A stretch of DNA of 64,000 nucleotides, taken from Melioribacter sp051488685 (GTDB lineage: Bacteria > Bacteroidota > Ignavibacteria > Ignavibacteriales > Melioribacteraceae). This document shows, piece by piece, positions 26,963 through 34,670 of the stretch. The stretch spans positions 186,001 to 250,000 of the forward strand of contig NZ_JBPSEH010000002.1 in the NCBI RefSeq assembly GCF_051488685.1. The letters run 5' to 3'. Made by a program: the position numbers and the translations under genes. The notes under the pieces are model-generated. The model worked only from the letters and a program-made list of their open reading frames with translations, was not told the DNA's origin and made no database searches. Numbering within the stretch: the stretch's first letter is position 1; each line of letters begins with the position of its first letter.

Positions 26963-27259
26963 TCAGGTGTTTAGACCAGCAATTTGTAGTAAATAGTTAA
27001 ACTCGTAGATTCCGGTATCATGGCCGTCTTTCCAGATAAATTTCAGGGCATAATTTCCCACCCGTTCAATTCGTTCTAATGTAATCTCCTCGTTTGAATA
27101 AATCGGAATATAATTTTTGCCATTTTTTGCGGCTTCTGCGTGGCATGAAGCGCATGGACAAAGAGATCTCATATTGGCGTTTTTAATCTTAGATATTCTT
27201 CCGTCCTGCCAGTATATAGTAATATTATTCTCGTTTATACTAACTTTTTCAGGGAACAT
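26963..27259 (-). CDS. DUF971 family protein
   Basis: Small protein of about 98 residues. The DUF971 (GBBH-like) fold occurs in Fe-S cluster related proteins and in hydroxylases, with no fixed function for the stand-alone form. Seen: ITIYWQDGRISKI, the LCPCASCHAE cysteine cluster, IERVGNYALKFIWKDGHDTGIYEFNYL. The CxCxxC pattern suggests metal or cluster contact. Start taken at ATG 27259; a TTG two codons earlier (27265) is also possible. Its start overlaps the end of purC by about 11 bases. Confidence 0.85.
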   Translation of the reverse strand: MFPEKVSINENNITIYWQDGRISKIKNANMRSLCPCASCHAEAAKNGKNYIPIYSNEEITLERIERVGNYALKFIWKDGHDTGIYEFNYLLQIAGLNT

Positions 27260-28148
27260 TTTCAATACCGGTAAGCATTTTTAGCGCTTCAAAATATTTT
27301 TTACTTGTATTCTCAATCACTTTGTCAGGTAAAGGAGGAGCCGGTGGCTTTTTGTTGAAATTAATCGAAAGTAAATAATCTCTTAAGTATTGTTTATCGA
27401 AACTGTTCTGGGATTTCCCTTTTTCGTAGTTTTCAAGTGGCCAGAAACGTGACGAATCAGGAGTAAATAGCTCGTCAATTAAAATAATTTTCCCGTCATA
27501 GTAACCGAATTCTACTTTTGTATCGGCGATAATAATTCCTTTTGAGAGTGCGTATTCAGCTACTTTTTTGTAGAGTTTGAGAGAAGTATTTTTTATGAGG
27601 TCATATGTCTCTTTACCAACGATTTTTATTGCATTTTCTTCGGTTATATTTTCGTCGTGTAAACCGATTTCGGCTTTAGTGGAAGGCGTGAAAATTGGTT
27701 CCGGTAATTTTTCCGATTCAACCAATCCCGCAGGCAATTCAATTCCACAGACTTTACCCGTCTTTTTGTAATCGTTCCAACCGGAACCAGTGATATATCC
27801 TCTTACAATACATTCGAGAGGTATCAATTCTGCTTTTTTGACAAGCATCGACCTTCCATTTAATATCTCTTTATACTGCCGGCATATTTCGGGATATTCA
27901 TCAACATTTATTGTAACCAAATGATTATCCACAATATCTTTTGTAAAATTAAACCAGAAAGCTGAAATTAGATTTAACACTTTCCCTTTATTCGGAATTC
28001 CCTCGTTCATTATTACATCGAAAGCTGATATCCTATCAGTAGAAACAATTAAAAAATATTCTCCAAGGTCATAAATATCTCTAACCTTCCCTCTTTTAAA
28101 TAATTTTATATCTTTGAAATCTGAATAGAGCAATGCTTCATTTTTCAT
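27249..28148 (-). CDS. purC: Phosphoribosylaminoimidazole-succinocarboxamide synthase
   Basis: SAICAR synthetase of purine synthesis. 299 residues: LFKRGKVRDIYDLGEYFLIVSTDRISAFD (ATP-binding N-terminus), GSMLVKK-like NGRSMLVKKAELIPLECIVRGYITGSGW, FTPSTKAEIG.HDENI, IADTKVEFG and LIDELFTPDSSRFWP. It is the larger single-domain form typical of eukaryotes and many Bacteroidota. First gene of the purC-DUF971-pgsA-pgpA-cinA-thpR-recA-recX string, preceded by a 124-base gap with a stem-loop (28219-28262). Confidence 0.96.
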   Translation of the reverse strand: MKNEALLYSDFKDIKLFKRGKVRDIYDLGEYFLIVSTDRISAFDVIMNEGIPNKGKVLNLISAFWFNFTKDIVDNHLVTINVDEYPEICRQYKEILNGRSMLVKKAELIPLECIVRGYITGSGWNDYKKTGKVCGIELPAGLVESEKLPEPIFTPSTKAEIGLHDENITEENAIKIVGKETYDLIKNTSLKLYKKVAEYALSKGIIIADTKVEFGYYDGKIILIDELFTPDSSRFWPLENYEKGKSQNSFDKQYLRDYLLSINFNKKPPAPPLPDKVIENTSKKYFEALKMLTGIENVP

Positions 28149-28218
28149 GATTTTTCCTCATTAATGGGTTATTTCAGGTAAGCAATATAAAAATTGAGGT
28201 GTGCATAAAGCAAATTGA

Positions 28219-28262
28219 GGCTGCCAGATAAATCGGCATTCGAAAAAAATTATCTGGCAGCC
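28219..28262 (-). repeat. Inverted repeat between DUF6600 and purC
   Basis: Perfect 13-base arms GGCTGCCAGATAA (28219-28231) and TTATCTGGCAGCC (28250-28262) around an 18-base loop with a run of A. On the minus strand it begins 10 bases after the DUF6600 stop codon. There is no T-run after the second arm, so it is a weak terminator candidate or an mRNA 3'-end protecting stem. It could also be a protein-binding palindrome in the purC leader. Confidence 0.55.
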
Positions 28263-28272
28263 ATCAAATGAC

Positions 28273-29028
28273 TTATCTTCTTCTGATTATGTTTCTTTCT
28301 CGGTCACGTCGTGTATTTTCATTGTAGTTTCGAGCATCATCTTCTTTGTTTCTTCTAATATTATTTTTGTATTCACGCTCATCGACTCTAATATCTCTTC
28401 TTTCATTGTCTTTATATAAATCGCTATTCCTCATCCTTCTTTCGATATAGTATTTTTGAGGTGGATCATAGTGACTTTTCTTAAAGTGCGGTCTGTCGAA
28501 AATATTTCTAATGTGTCTTTCGTGAATTAAATAATCTCTGATATTTCTTGAATAGAAATGATTATATGAAACAAAGCACCAATAATCCGGAATAGTTATC
28601 CATTTGAATGAAATATGTATATCGATATCCAGACGGAAATGTGAAGTATATGGAATAGGAGCCCATCCGATATAATCGTCGTCATATCTCCACTCGACCC
28701 ACGCTGGTGCCCATTCATCATCGGGGAACCAGATCCAGCCGTAGTGAGGATGATATTCCCATCTACCGTAATGATATACAATTTCTCCGTAAGGCTCGTA
28801 AGATACCCAGTACCATCCAATCGAAGTCCATTTCCATCGACCGATTGTATAAGGCTTCCAATCAATATGAACAAAGGTCGGTCTCCATACATTCAAATTG
28901 TGACTGAGGGTAATCCATTCACCGTATGGTTTAAGAGCCTGGTAAAAGTGAGGGCGATTCCGATAAGAAGCTTCTGAAGAAATTGTTGTCAATGTAAATA
29001 TGGTTAATATGAATATCATCTTTTTCAT
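28273..29028 (-). CDS. Secreted W-rich DUF6600-like protein
   Basis: Exported protein of 251 residues of unknown function. Seen: signal peptide 1-20 (KKMIFILTIFTLTTISSEA), then a tryptophan/tyrosine-rich region (about 30-150) with repeating YGEW, GRWKW, GWYWV, GRWEY, GWIWFPDDEWAPAW and IGWAPIP units. A highly charged, low-complexity R/N/D/E tail (about 190-251) ends RRDRERNIIRRR. The W-rich part matches the DUF6600 pattern of envelope proteins in Bacteroidota relatives. The start has AAGGAGGT at ideal spacing, one of the strongest ribosome sites in the window. The stretch 28149-28272 downstream holds only a stem-loop. Confidence 0.75.
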   Translation of the reverse strand: MKKMIFILTIFTLTTISSEASYRNRPHFYQALKPYGEWITLSHNLNVWRPTFVHIDWKPYTIGRWKWTSIGWYWVSYEPYGEIVYHYGRWEYHPHYGWIWFPDDEWAPAWVEWRYDDDYIGWAPIPYTSHFRLDIDIHISFKWITIPDYWCFVSYNHFYSRNIRDYLIHERHIRNIFDRPHFKKSHYDPPQKYYIERRMRNSDLYKDNERRDIRVDEREYKNNIRRNKEDDARNYNENTRRDRERNIIRRR

Positions 29029-29174
29029 GAGAACCTCCTTTTTTTTATTTTTATGTCAATAAATATGCCGTTGTTTGAATGCAATTTTTAAATCTATACG
29101 GCTTCTTGATTTTATTATGTTCACTAAAGAGTACAATTACGTTTGTTAAGACTACAATCAAAATGGAGAAATTA

Positions 29175-29777
29175 ATGACGAAGAAATTTTTCCTCGAAAA
29201 ACGTCCGCATAATGGAATGACATACGAAGAATATATGGACAACTTTCGAAATACAGTTGAAATGATAAAAAACAGTTTACAAGAAATAGAAGACCCTAAT
29301 CTCAACTACTTATTGATGAATTTTCAAAGGTCGCAAAGAATTGAGAAAAATTATGTTGTGAATGAGGAACTTTGCAATGCGATAAAGAAAATAACTGCAC
29401 CTCAACTCTGGATGGTTTTAACAGAATATTGGTGTGGAGATTCTGCACAGACATTACCTTACATAAACAAGATAGCAAAGTGTAGTACTCTTATTGAACT
29501 AAAAATACTCGAGAGGGATAAAAATCTTGATATAATGGACCTTTATTTGACAAACGGTACAAGGAGCATACCGAAATTAGTGGCATTCGATTATGAAGGT
29601 AATGAATTGTTCCAATGGGGACCACGTCCAGGTGAGGCACAGGATTTAATTAAACAAGCCAAAGAAAATGGGAAATCGAAAGAAGAATTTATGAAAGAAT
29701 TGCACCTCTGGTATGGCAGAAACCGTGGTAAAGCAATCGAAGAAGAATTTAAGAATATTATTAATAATCTAAATTAG
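29175..29777 (+). CDS. Thioredoxin-fold protein with CxxS site
   Basis: Cytosolic protein of 200 residues of the thioredoxin superfamily. Seen: a helical N-terminal part (about 15-70), then WMVLTEYWCGDSAQTLPYINKI with C87 and S90 in place of the second active cysteine, then RSIPKLVAFD (cis-proline region) and FQWGPRP. A monothiol CxxS site fits a disulfide-isomerase or mixed-disulfide role and not a classical dithiol reductase. The frame is open from 29079, but ATG at 29175 has GGAG six bases upstream and starts MTKKFFLEKRP, whereas the upstream part is not conserved-looking. Its 3' end overlaps the convergent TonB-like gene by 4 bases. Confidence 0.85.
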   Translation: MTKKFFLEKRPHNGMTYEEYMDNFRNTVEMIKNSLQEIEDPNLNYLLMNFQRSQRIEKNYVVNEELCNAIKKITAPQLWMVLTEYWCGDSAQTLPYINKIAKCSTLIELKILERDKNLDIMDLYLTNGTRSIPKLVAFDYEGNELFQWGPRPGEAQDLIKQAKENGKSKEEFMKELHLWYGRNRGKAIEEEFKNIINNLN

Positions 29778-30910
29778 TCCTCGTAGTTGAAGGGAAAGAT
29801 TATTCTGACGCGTGATTTTAATTCACGACCGTTATTCTTTGCTGGATGAAAAGATGTTTTATATAGTGCCGACTCTACCGCTTCGTCGCAGCCATATCCA
29901 ATACCTTTAATTATTTTAGTATCAACAACGAATCCAAATTCATCGATTTCGGCCTCAATAATAATTTCACCTTTTAATTTGAGTCTTTTTGCAATTTGAG
30001 GAATTTCGAGGTTATCGTTAATACTTTTTAATCCGCCCTTTGGATAAGGACATTCTTCATAGTCGCATTGGATTTCAGTTTTAGTCAAGACTTCTGGCAC
30101 ATGATTAATTTGAGCTTTATTATTTTCTATCTTTGGAAGGTCAGGATTTTTAACCACAAGATTTCTGTCGAATATTTTAAATTGTACATAAAGCGTAACT
30201 CTGCTTTCAACAGGTTTACCGGCAGTTTGTCCTGGAATAAATTTAGTTTTTTTGACCGCTTCTCGAGCTGCTTCGTCGCAACCCAGTCCTAGACCTTTTA
30301 CAATTTCGACATCTTTGACATTCCCGTTTTTGTCGACGGTAGCTATCAGTATCACTTCACCTTCCAGTCCATAAAGGAGAGCATGCTCGGGATAGACAAG
30401 ATTTTTTTGGATTGCTTCTATTCCATCAATCGGGACTGGACAAATTTCTGCATCGCAAATTAATTCCTGATTCTTTCTTTTAATCAATTCACTTTGCTTA
30501 TTCCCCGCCAGGAATTCTTCTGGTGATGGTTGATAGTTCGGGTCGATATCGAAGAGGTTTCTTCTAATTAATTTTCCGTCTTCGTAGACAGAGATTTCTT
30601 TTAACGATCCATTCTCATAGAAAATTCTCTCAGTACCATCCTTTCTTCCGTTCTTAACATTATATTCTCTTTCTATTAAACCGTTGGGATAATAATAGAC
30701 TACCCTGCCATGGAGAAATCCGTTACTGAATTCTTTATAAGATTTTAAATTACCATTAGGATAATATTCAACGGCAGCACCGTCGAGAATATCGTTTACG
30801 TAAGAAATTTCCGAGCGGATACTGCCGTCTGGATAATAACTTCGGCTAATGCCATTTTGTGCATAAACACAGATACTAATAAAAAATAATGCCTTTATAA
30901 ACTTTCGCAT
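29774..30910 (-). CDS. Periplasmic MORN-repeat protein with two TonB C-terminal domains
   Basis: Secreted protein of 378 residues. Seen: signal peptide (about 1-18, ending CVYAQ). Next come four to five MORN_2/YwqK-type repeats (about 23-120: SYYPDGSIRSEISY, EYYPNGNLKSYKEF, YYYPNGLIEREY, IFYENGSLKEISVY). Two tandem TonB_C-like domains follow (about 155-250 and 280-378), each introduced by CD.E.CP.P and each containing G.G.GCDEA. The two copies clearly align with each other, indicating internal duplication. Unlike TonB, it has no proline-rich spanner and no ExbBD genes beside it. Likely an envelope adaptor; partner unknown. Confidence 0.82.
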   Translation of the reverse strand: MRKFIKALFFISICVYAQNGISRSYYPDGSIRSEISYVNDILDGAAVEYYPNGNLKSYKEFSNGFLHGRVVYYYPNGLIEREYNVKNGRKDGTERIFYENGSLKEISVYEDGKLIRRNLFDIDPNYQPSPEEFLAGNKQSELIKRKNQELICDAEICPVPIDGIEAIQKNLVYPEHALLYGLEGEVILIATVDKNGNVKDVEIVKGLGLGCDEAAREAVKKTKFIPGQTAGKPVESRVTLYVQFKIFDRNLVVKNPDLPKIENNKAQINHVPEVLTKTEIQCDYEECPYPKGGLKSINDNLEIPQIAKRLKLKGEIIIEAEIDEFGFVVDTKIIKGIGYGCDEAVESALYKTSFHPAKNNGRELKSRVRIIFPFNYED

Positions 30911-30918
30911 TCGTTCAA

Positions 30919-32235
30919 TTAAATTACTTTTAACGAATTGTCGAGGTCCTGAATTATATCATCTGGATTTTCGAGTCCAACTGCAATCCTGATACCGCCG
31001 GCATCGATTCCCCTGTCAGCAAGTTCATCCGGTGGTACAACGGAATGAGTCATCGAAGCTGGATGTTCAATCAATGTCCTTGTATGACCCAAACTTACTG
31101 CGAGAGTCATTGTATAAGCATGCTCGGCCACATAATCCATAAATTTTATGCCGTTATTTTTGCTTTCAAGAGGAGAATTTCCTTTGATAACAAAATAAAT
31201 TAAACTGCCCGGAGCAAAATTACCTTCAAAGTCGATCATCTGCTTTTTAGCTAATTCATAATGTTTGAAATTTTTTAGACCTGGATAATTGACGAACTCG
31301 ATTTTGGGATGCTCATTCAGAAATTCTGCAATTTTTGTCGCTGTTTCGATTTGCTTTTTCATTCGAATAGGAAGCGTCGGTAGTCCATAAGTTAAAATTG
31401 ACCAGGCACTTTTGGGATTGAGCACAGCACCAAAATCTTTTCTATACAGTTGCAACATATCCTGGTATTCTTTTCTGCCGATTACAATACCACCCATATC
31501 TGTACCAAATCCGCTAATTCCTTTTGTAAGCGAGTGAACTACAAAATCGGCGCCCAGTTCTATTGGCCTTTGACAATACGGCGTTGCAAATGTGTTATCG
31601 ATTACGATCTGAATTCGATCTTCGGATTTTCGATTAGAGTTTATTTTATCAACGACCTCTCTAACTTTCTTAATATCGATAATCTCCAGATTGGGATTTG
31701 CAGGCGTCTCAAAATATATCACCCTTGTTTTGTCGGTTATTTTAGTGTATATGTTTTCTGGATTGTTCAGGTCGATAGGATTCCATTTGATATTATAACG
31801 TGGATACCAATTACTGAGCAACGAAAGAGTGCAACCATACAAAGTATTGTGAGTAATAATTTCGTCGCCCGATTTAGTTAGAATTCCGAGTATAGCTGAA
31901 ATTGCACCCATTCCGCTCGCAAAACTAACGGCAATTTCCCCTTTTTCGACATAAGCAATATTTTCCTCGAGCATATCTTTATTTGGTTCGCCAAGTCGGT
32001 CATATATAAATATCGGTTGACCTTCTCCAAATATCTTAGTATTTGCAAACTGTGAAAAGCCCTGAGCTCCCCTTTCCACCGAATCGAGCCTGAACGTTGT
32101 TGACGACGAAATTGGCGCTGTTACATGATGTGCATAATCCCATTTGTCAGTCGTATATTTCCCATAGATTAAATGGGTAGCCATCGAATACTTCGATTCA
32201 TCAATTATCTGGTTTTTCTTTTTTTCATTTGACAT
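30919..32235 (-). CDS. Methionine gamma-lyase / transsulfuration PLP enzyme
   Basis: Cys/Met-metabolism PLP enzyme of 438 residues. Seen: cofactor tyrosine/arginine in IYDRLGEPN, SFASGMGAISAIL, active-site cysteine in NTLYGCTLSLL (cystathionine synthases usually have G at that place), FETPANPN, DNTFATPYCQRP, PLP lysine in VVHSLTKGISGFGTD, and HPASMTHS near the end. The YGCT cysteine points to methionine gamma-lyase, but cystathionine gamma-lyase or O-acetylhomoserine sulfhydrylase remain possible. The KGISGFGTD loop departs from the usual KYxxGHGD. Next to a cystathionine beta-synthase-like gene, so sulfur amino acid interconversion is the likely job. Confidence 0.85.
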   Translation of the reverse strand: MSNEKKKNQIIDESKYSMATHLIYGKYTTDKWDYAHHVTAPISSSTTFRLDSVERGAQGFSQFANTKIFGEGQPIFIYDRLGEPNKDMLEENIAYVEKGEIAVSFASGMGAISAILGILTKSGDEIITHNTLYGCTLSLLSNWYPRYNIKWNPIDLNNPENIYTKITDKTRVIYFETPANPNLEIIDIKKVREVVDKINSNRKSEDRIQIVIDNTFATPYCQRPIELGADFVVHSLTKGISGFGTDMGGIVIGRKEYQDMLQLYRKDFGAVLNPKSAWSILTYGLPTLPIRMKKQIETATKIAEFLNEHPKIEFVNYPGLKNFKHYELAKKQMIDFEGNFAPGSLIYFVIKGNSPLESKNNGIKFMDYVAEHAYTMTLAVSLGHTRTLIEHPASMTHSVVPPDELADRGIDAGGIRIAVGLENPDDIIQDLDNSLKVI

Positions 32236-32761
32236 GACACACTCCTATTTTTTTCTTACTCTTAAATTATGTAATCCCAGCATACTATAAAAATGGAATT
32301 AGAATAATTTATTAACTACGTGCAAAAAAATTAAAGGCATACATTATATCGGTTTTATAAAATTTGAATCTACGGAAAAGATTTTATCTTAGGAGGAAAA
32401 GTAAAGCATCTTTAATAAACGCATAATTTTCTCATTCATTGTAAAAAGGGGAGTCTATGACAACTAACCATTTATATATTTCGAATGAATTTTAATGATA
32501 GTTGATGAACAATTTCGACCGTATTTAACGACCGGAAATAATTTCCATTTTTACAAAAAGTAGATTGCGTTGTATTGTTATCTAAAGGCAAATAGAAGTA
32601 ACACCTACAGATTGAGTTAGTATCGAATAAGTTGAATCAATTAGAAGCAAATCATAAAAATAAATACGAATTAATTTCACCTCATGGTATATGAGAGAAA
32701 TTATTTTTTCTTCTTAAAAAAGTGATACTGAAATTCATTCAATCTTAATGCTTGCTTCTGT
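32236..32761. other. 526-base intergenic region with a stem-loop
   Basis: The only gap above 300 bases. No credible protein gene: all frames are short, the best being a 12-codon frame at 32457-32495 (+) with GGGGAG before it. A stem-loop at 32672-32703 (arms TAATTTC/GAAATTA and CTCAT/ATGAG) is followed on the plus strand by TTTTTTC, so it could end a small plus-strand RNA. On the minus strand the region must hold the promoter of the gamma-lyase-like gene and any terminator of the upstream synthase. I saw no SAM-riboswitch-like architecture, but could not fold it. Confidence 0.5.
32672..32703 (+). terminator. Possible Rho-independent terminator (plus strand)
   Basis: Arms TAATTTC (32672-32678) and GAAATTA (32697-32703) with an inner CTCAT/ATGAG stem, a small AC/A internal loop and a five-base loop, followed by TTTTTTCTTC. 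The stem is AT-rich and hence weak. No plus-strand gene is known upstream within this gap, so it would end an unannotated RNA. On the minus strand it could instead be the 3' structure of the synthase message. Confidence 0.35.
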
Positions 32762-33739
32762 TTATAATAGATTGTTCTCCTTGAGCCAATCGTCGTTGTA
32801 AATGGTAGAAAAGTATTTATATCCGCTGTCGCAAATAATTGTAACAATATTTGCGGGTCTATCGATTTCACGTGCTAATTTAACTGCAGCCCAGACATTT
32901 GCACCGCTCGAACCACCGGCAATAATACCTTCTTCAAAGGCCAGCTTTTTAGTCCAGCCAAAAGCTTTTTTGTCATCAACCTGAAACATATCGTCGAGGT
33001 ACTGAAACTGAGCCGTTTTAATTATGAACTCGTCCCCCATTCCTTCAATTAAATATCGCGAGGGCTTTATCAATTTTTTATTTTTGAAATAATCATAGAA
33101 TACAGAGCCTACCGGGTCAACACCGATGACTTTAATCTCAGGATTTTTTTCTTTCAAGTATCTTCCTGCACCAGAAATTGTACCTCCAGTGCCGAATGCT
33201 CCGATTAAATAGTCGACTTTACCTTCCATCTGCTCCCAGATTTCAGGGCCTGTGGTCATGTAATGAGCTTCATTATTATCGAGATTGTTATGCTGGTCGA
33301 TGTAATAAACAGAAGGATTAGCCTTTACGTAATTGAGCGCATAGTTGTTATACGAGTAAGGATCTTCCGGAGGTAAGTTTGCATCGACTTTTATTACGTC
33401 GACACCGAGAATTTCGAGCATTTTAATTTTTTCTTTACTTGTGGTATCCCTGATTACGATTTTTAAGTTATATCCTTTTTGACGACAGACGATAGCCAGA
33501 CCGAGAGCTGTATTGCCGGATGAATTTTCAATAATCGTATCGCCGGGTTTAATTTTACCCTCCTTTTCAGCTTTTTCGATCATATACTTGGCAATTCTAT
33601 CCTTTATGCTTCCACCAGGATTCATGAACTCAAGCTTGGCATAGATATCTGCCTTAAGATTCCTGGAAATGTTGTTTAATTTTACTATCGGTGTTCTGCC
33701 AATTGCATCAAGAATATTTTGATAACAAAAATTTCTCAT
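32762..33739 (-). CDS. Cystathionine beta-synthase-like PLP enzyme
   Basis: Fold-type II PLP enzyme of 325 residues. Seen: PLP lysine in NPGGSIKDRIA, SSGNTALGLAIV, ANLPPEDPYSYNNYA, NNEAHYMTTGPEIWEQ, the phosphate loop GTGGTISG, VIGVDPVGS, and EGMGDEFI. The H-Y-x-T-T and EG.G..FI segments resemble cystathionine beta-synthase more than O-acetylserine sulfhydrylase, although the C-terminal CBS regulatory domain of the human enzyme is absent. With the gamma-lyase-like gene downstream it could form a reverse transsulfuration route (homocysteine to cysteine). Cysteine synthase activity cannot be excluded. Confidence 0.85.
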   Translation of the reverse strand: MRNFCYQNILDAIGRTPIVKLNNISRNLKADIYAKLEFMNPGGSIKDRIAKYMIEKAEKEGKIKPGDTIIENSSGNTALGLAIVCRQKGYNLKIVIRDTTSKEKIKMLEILGVDVIKVDANLPPEDPYSYNNYALNYVKANPSVYYIDQHNNLDNNEAHYMTTGPEIWEQMEGKVDYLIGAFGTGGTISGAGRYLKEKNPEIKVIGVDPVGSVFYDYFKNKKLIKPSRYLIEGMGDEFIIKTAQFQYLDDMFQVDDKKAFGWTKKLAFEEGIIAGGSSGANVWAAVKLAREIDRPANIVTIICDSGYKYFSTIYNDDWLKENNLL

Positions 33740-33750
33740 TTTTATTTCCG

Positions 33751-34653
33751 TTAAGTTAATGAATAGCCTCTCAAAAATTCTTCCGAAGTCATGATTTTTC
33801 TACCTTCGGGTTTAATTTGAAGAATCTGCAGGGTTCCCTCTCCTGTACCGATAAAAATTTCCTTTTTTGTCTGAAGAATCTCGGCGGGTTTTAGTACCGG
33901 TTCGTTAACTACAGCTGATTTATAGACTTTATAAATTTTATCATTAAGTGTGAAATAAGCACCCGGCTGGGGCGAAAGTCCTCTAATCAAATTATGAATT
34001 TTCTTAGCTGAATTATTCCAGTCAAGGCGACATAATTCTTTCGTAATTTTGGGAGCCATTGTAACCTGAGCCGGGTCCTGCTTCTGAAGAGTGTAATTAC
34101 CGGTCTCAATTAAATCGACTGTTTTTAGGAGGAGTTCAGCTCCTTCAATTTTCATTTTATTGTACAAAGAACCATAGTCGTCTTCATCCTCGATTTTTAT
34201 TTTTTGTTGAAGGATGATATTTCCGGTGTCAACATTTTTATCGATAAAAAAAGTGGTCAATCCCGTTTCAGTATCTCCGTTAATTAATGCCCACTGAATT
34301 GGAGCTGCACCTCTGTACTTGGGTAAAAGCGAACCGTGTAGATTAATTGTGCCAGATGGTGGAATAGTAAAAACATTTTCTGGTAGAATTCGAAATGCTA
34401 CGACCACAAATAAATCTGCTTGAACATTATGAAGGAGCTCTATGAAAGAATCATCTGATAAATTCGCAGGTGTAACTACTTCGATGTTATGTTTGAGTGC
34501 AACTTCTTTTACTGGGGTTGGCGTTACATTACGACCTCTACCTCTTTCTTTATCCGGAGCGGTAACAACAAGTTTAACTTTGTGTGAACTTTCAATGAGT
34601 CGTTCCAGAGATGGGACGGCAAAATCGGGTGTGCCCATAAATACTAAATTCAA
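33751..34653 (-). CDS. fmt: Methionyl-tRNA formyltransferase
   Basis: Formylates initiator Met-tRNA. 300 residues: N-terminal LVFMGTPDFAVPSLE, DKERGRGRNVTPTPVKEVA, INLHGSLLPKYRGAAPIQWAL (catalytic N/H and loop), FFIDKNVDTGNI, and a C-terminal OB-like part with RGLSPQPGAYF. Starts at TTG (34651-34653) with a strong GGAGGAG upstream; the residues after it match the family N-terminus. It lies 17 bases after def, the usual def-fmt pairing. Confidence 0.96.
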   Translation of the reverse strand: MNLVFMGTPDFAVPSLERLIESSHKVKLVVTAPDKERGRGRNVTPTPVKEVALKHNIEVVTPANLSDDSFIELLHNVQADLFVVVAFRILPENVFTIPPSGTINLHGSLLPKYRGAAPIQWALINGDTETGLTTFFIDKNVDTGNIILQQKIKIEDEDDYGSLYNKMKIEGAELLLKTVDLIETGNYTLQKQDPAQVTMAPKITKELCRLDWNNSAKKIHNLIRGLSPQPGAYFTLNDKIYKVYKSAVVNEPVLKPAEILQTKKEIFIGTGEGTLQILQIKPEGRKIMTSEEFLRGYSLT

Positions 34654-34670
34654 TTATCTCCTCCGAGCAA

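Noticed and set aside
31450..31881. A 143-codon plus-strand frame opposite the gamma-lyase-like gene
   Set aside because: Shadow of the enzyme reading frame, cysteine- and isoleucine-rich translation without motifs or a ribosome site.
32236..32420. SAM riboswitch before the gamma-lyase-like gene
   Set aside because: I did not see the paired-stem core arrangement by eye; cannot be excluded without a covariance-model search.
32457..32495. Twelve-codon plus-strand frame with GGGGAG upstream in the large gap
   Set aside because: Too short and without conservation data; kept only as part of the description of the gap.
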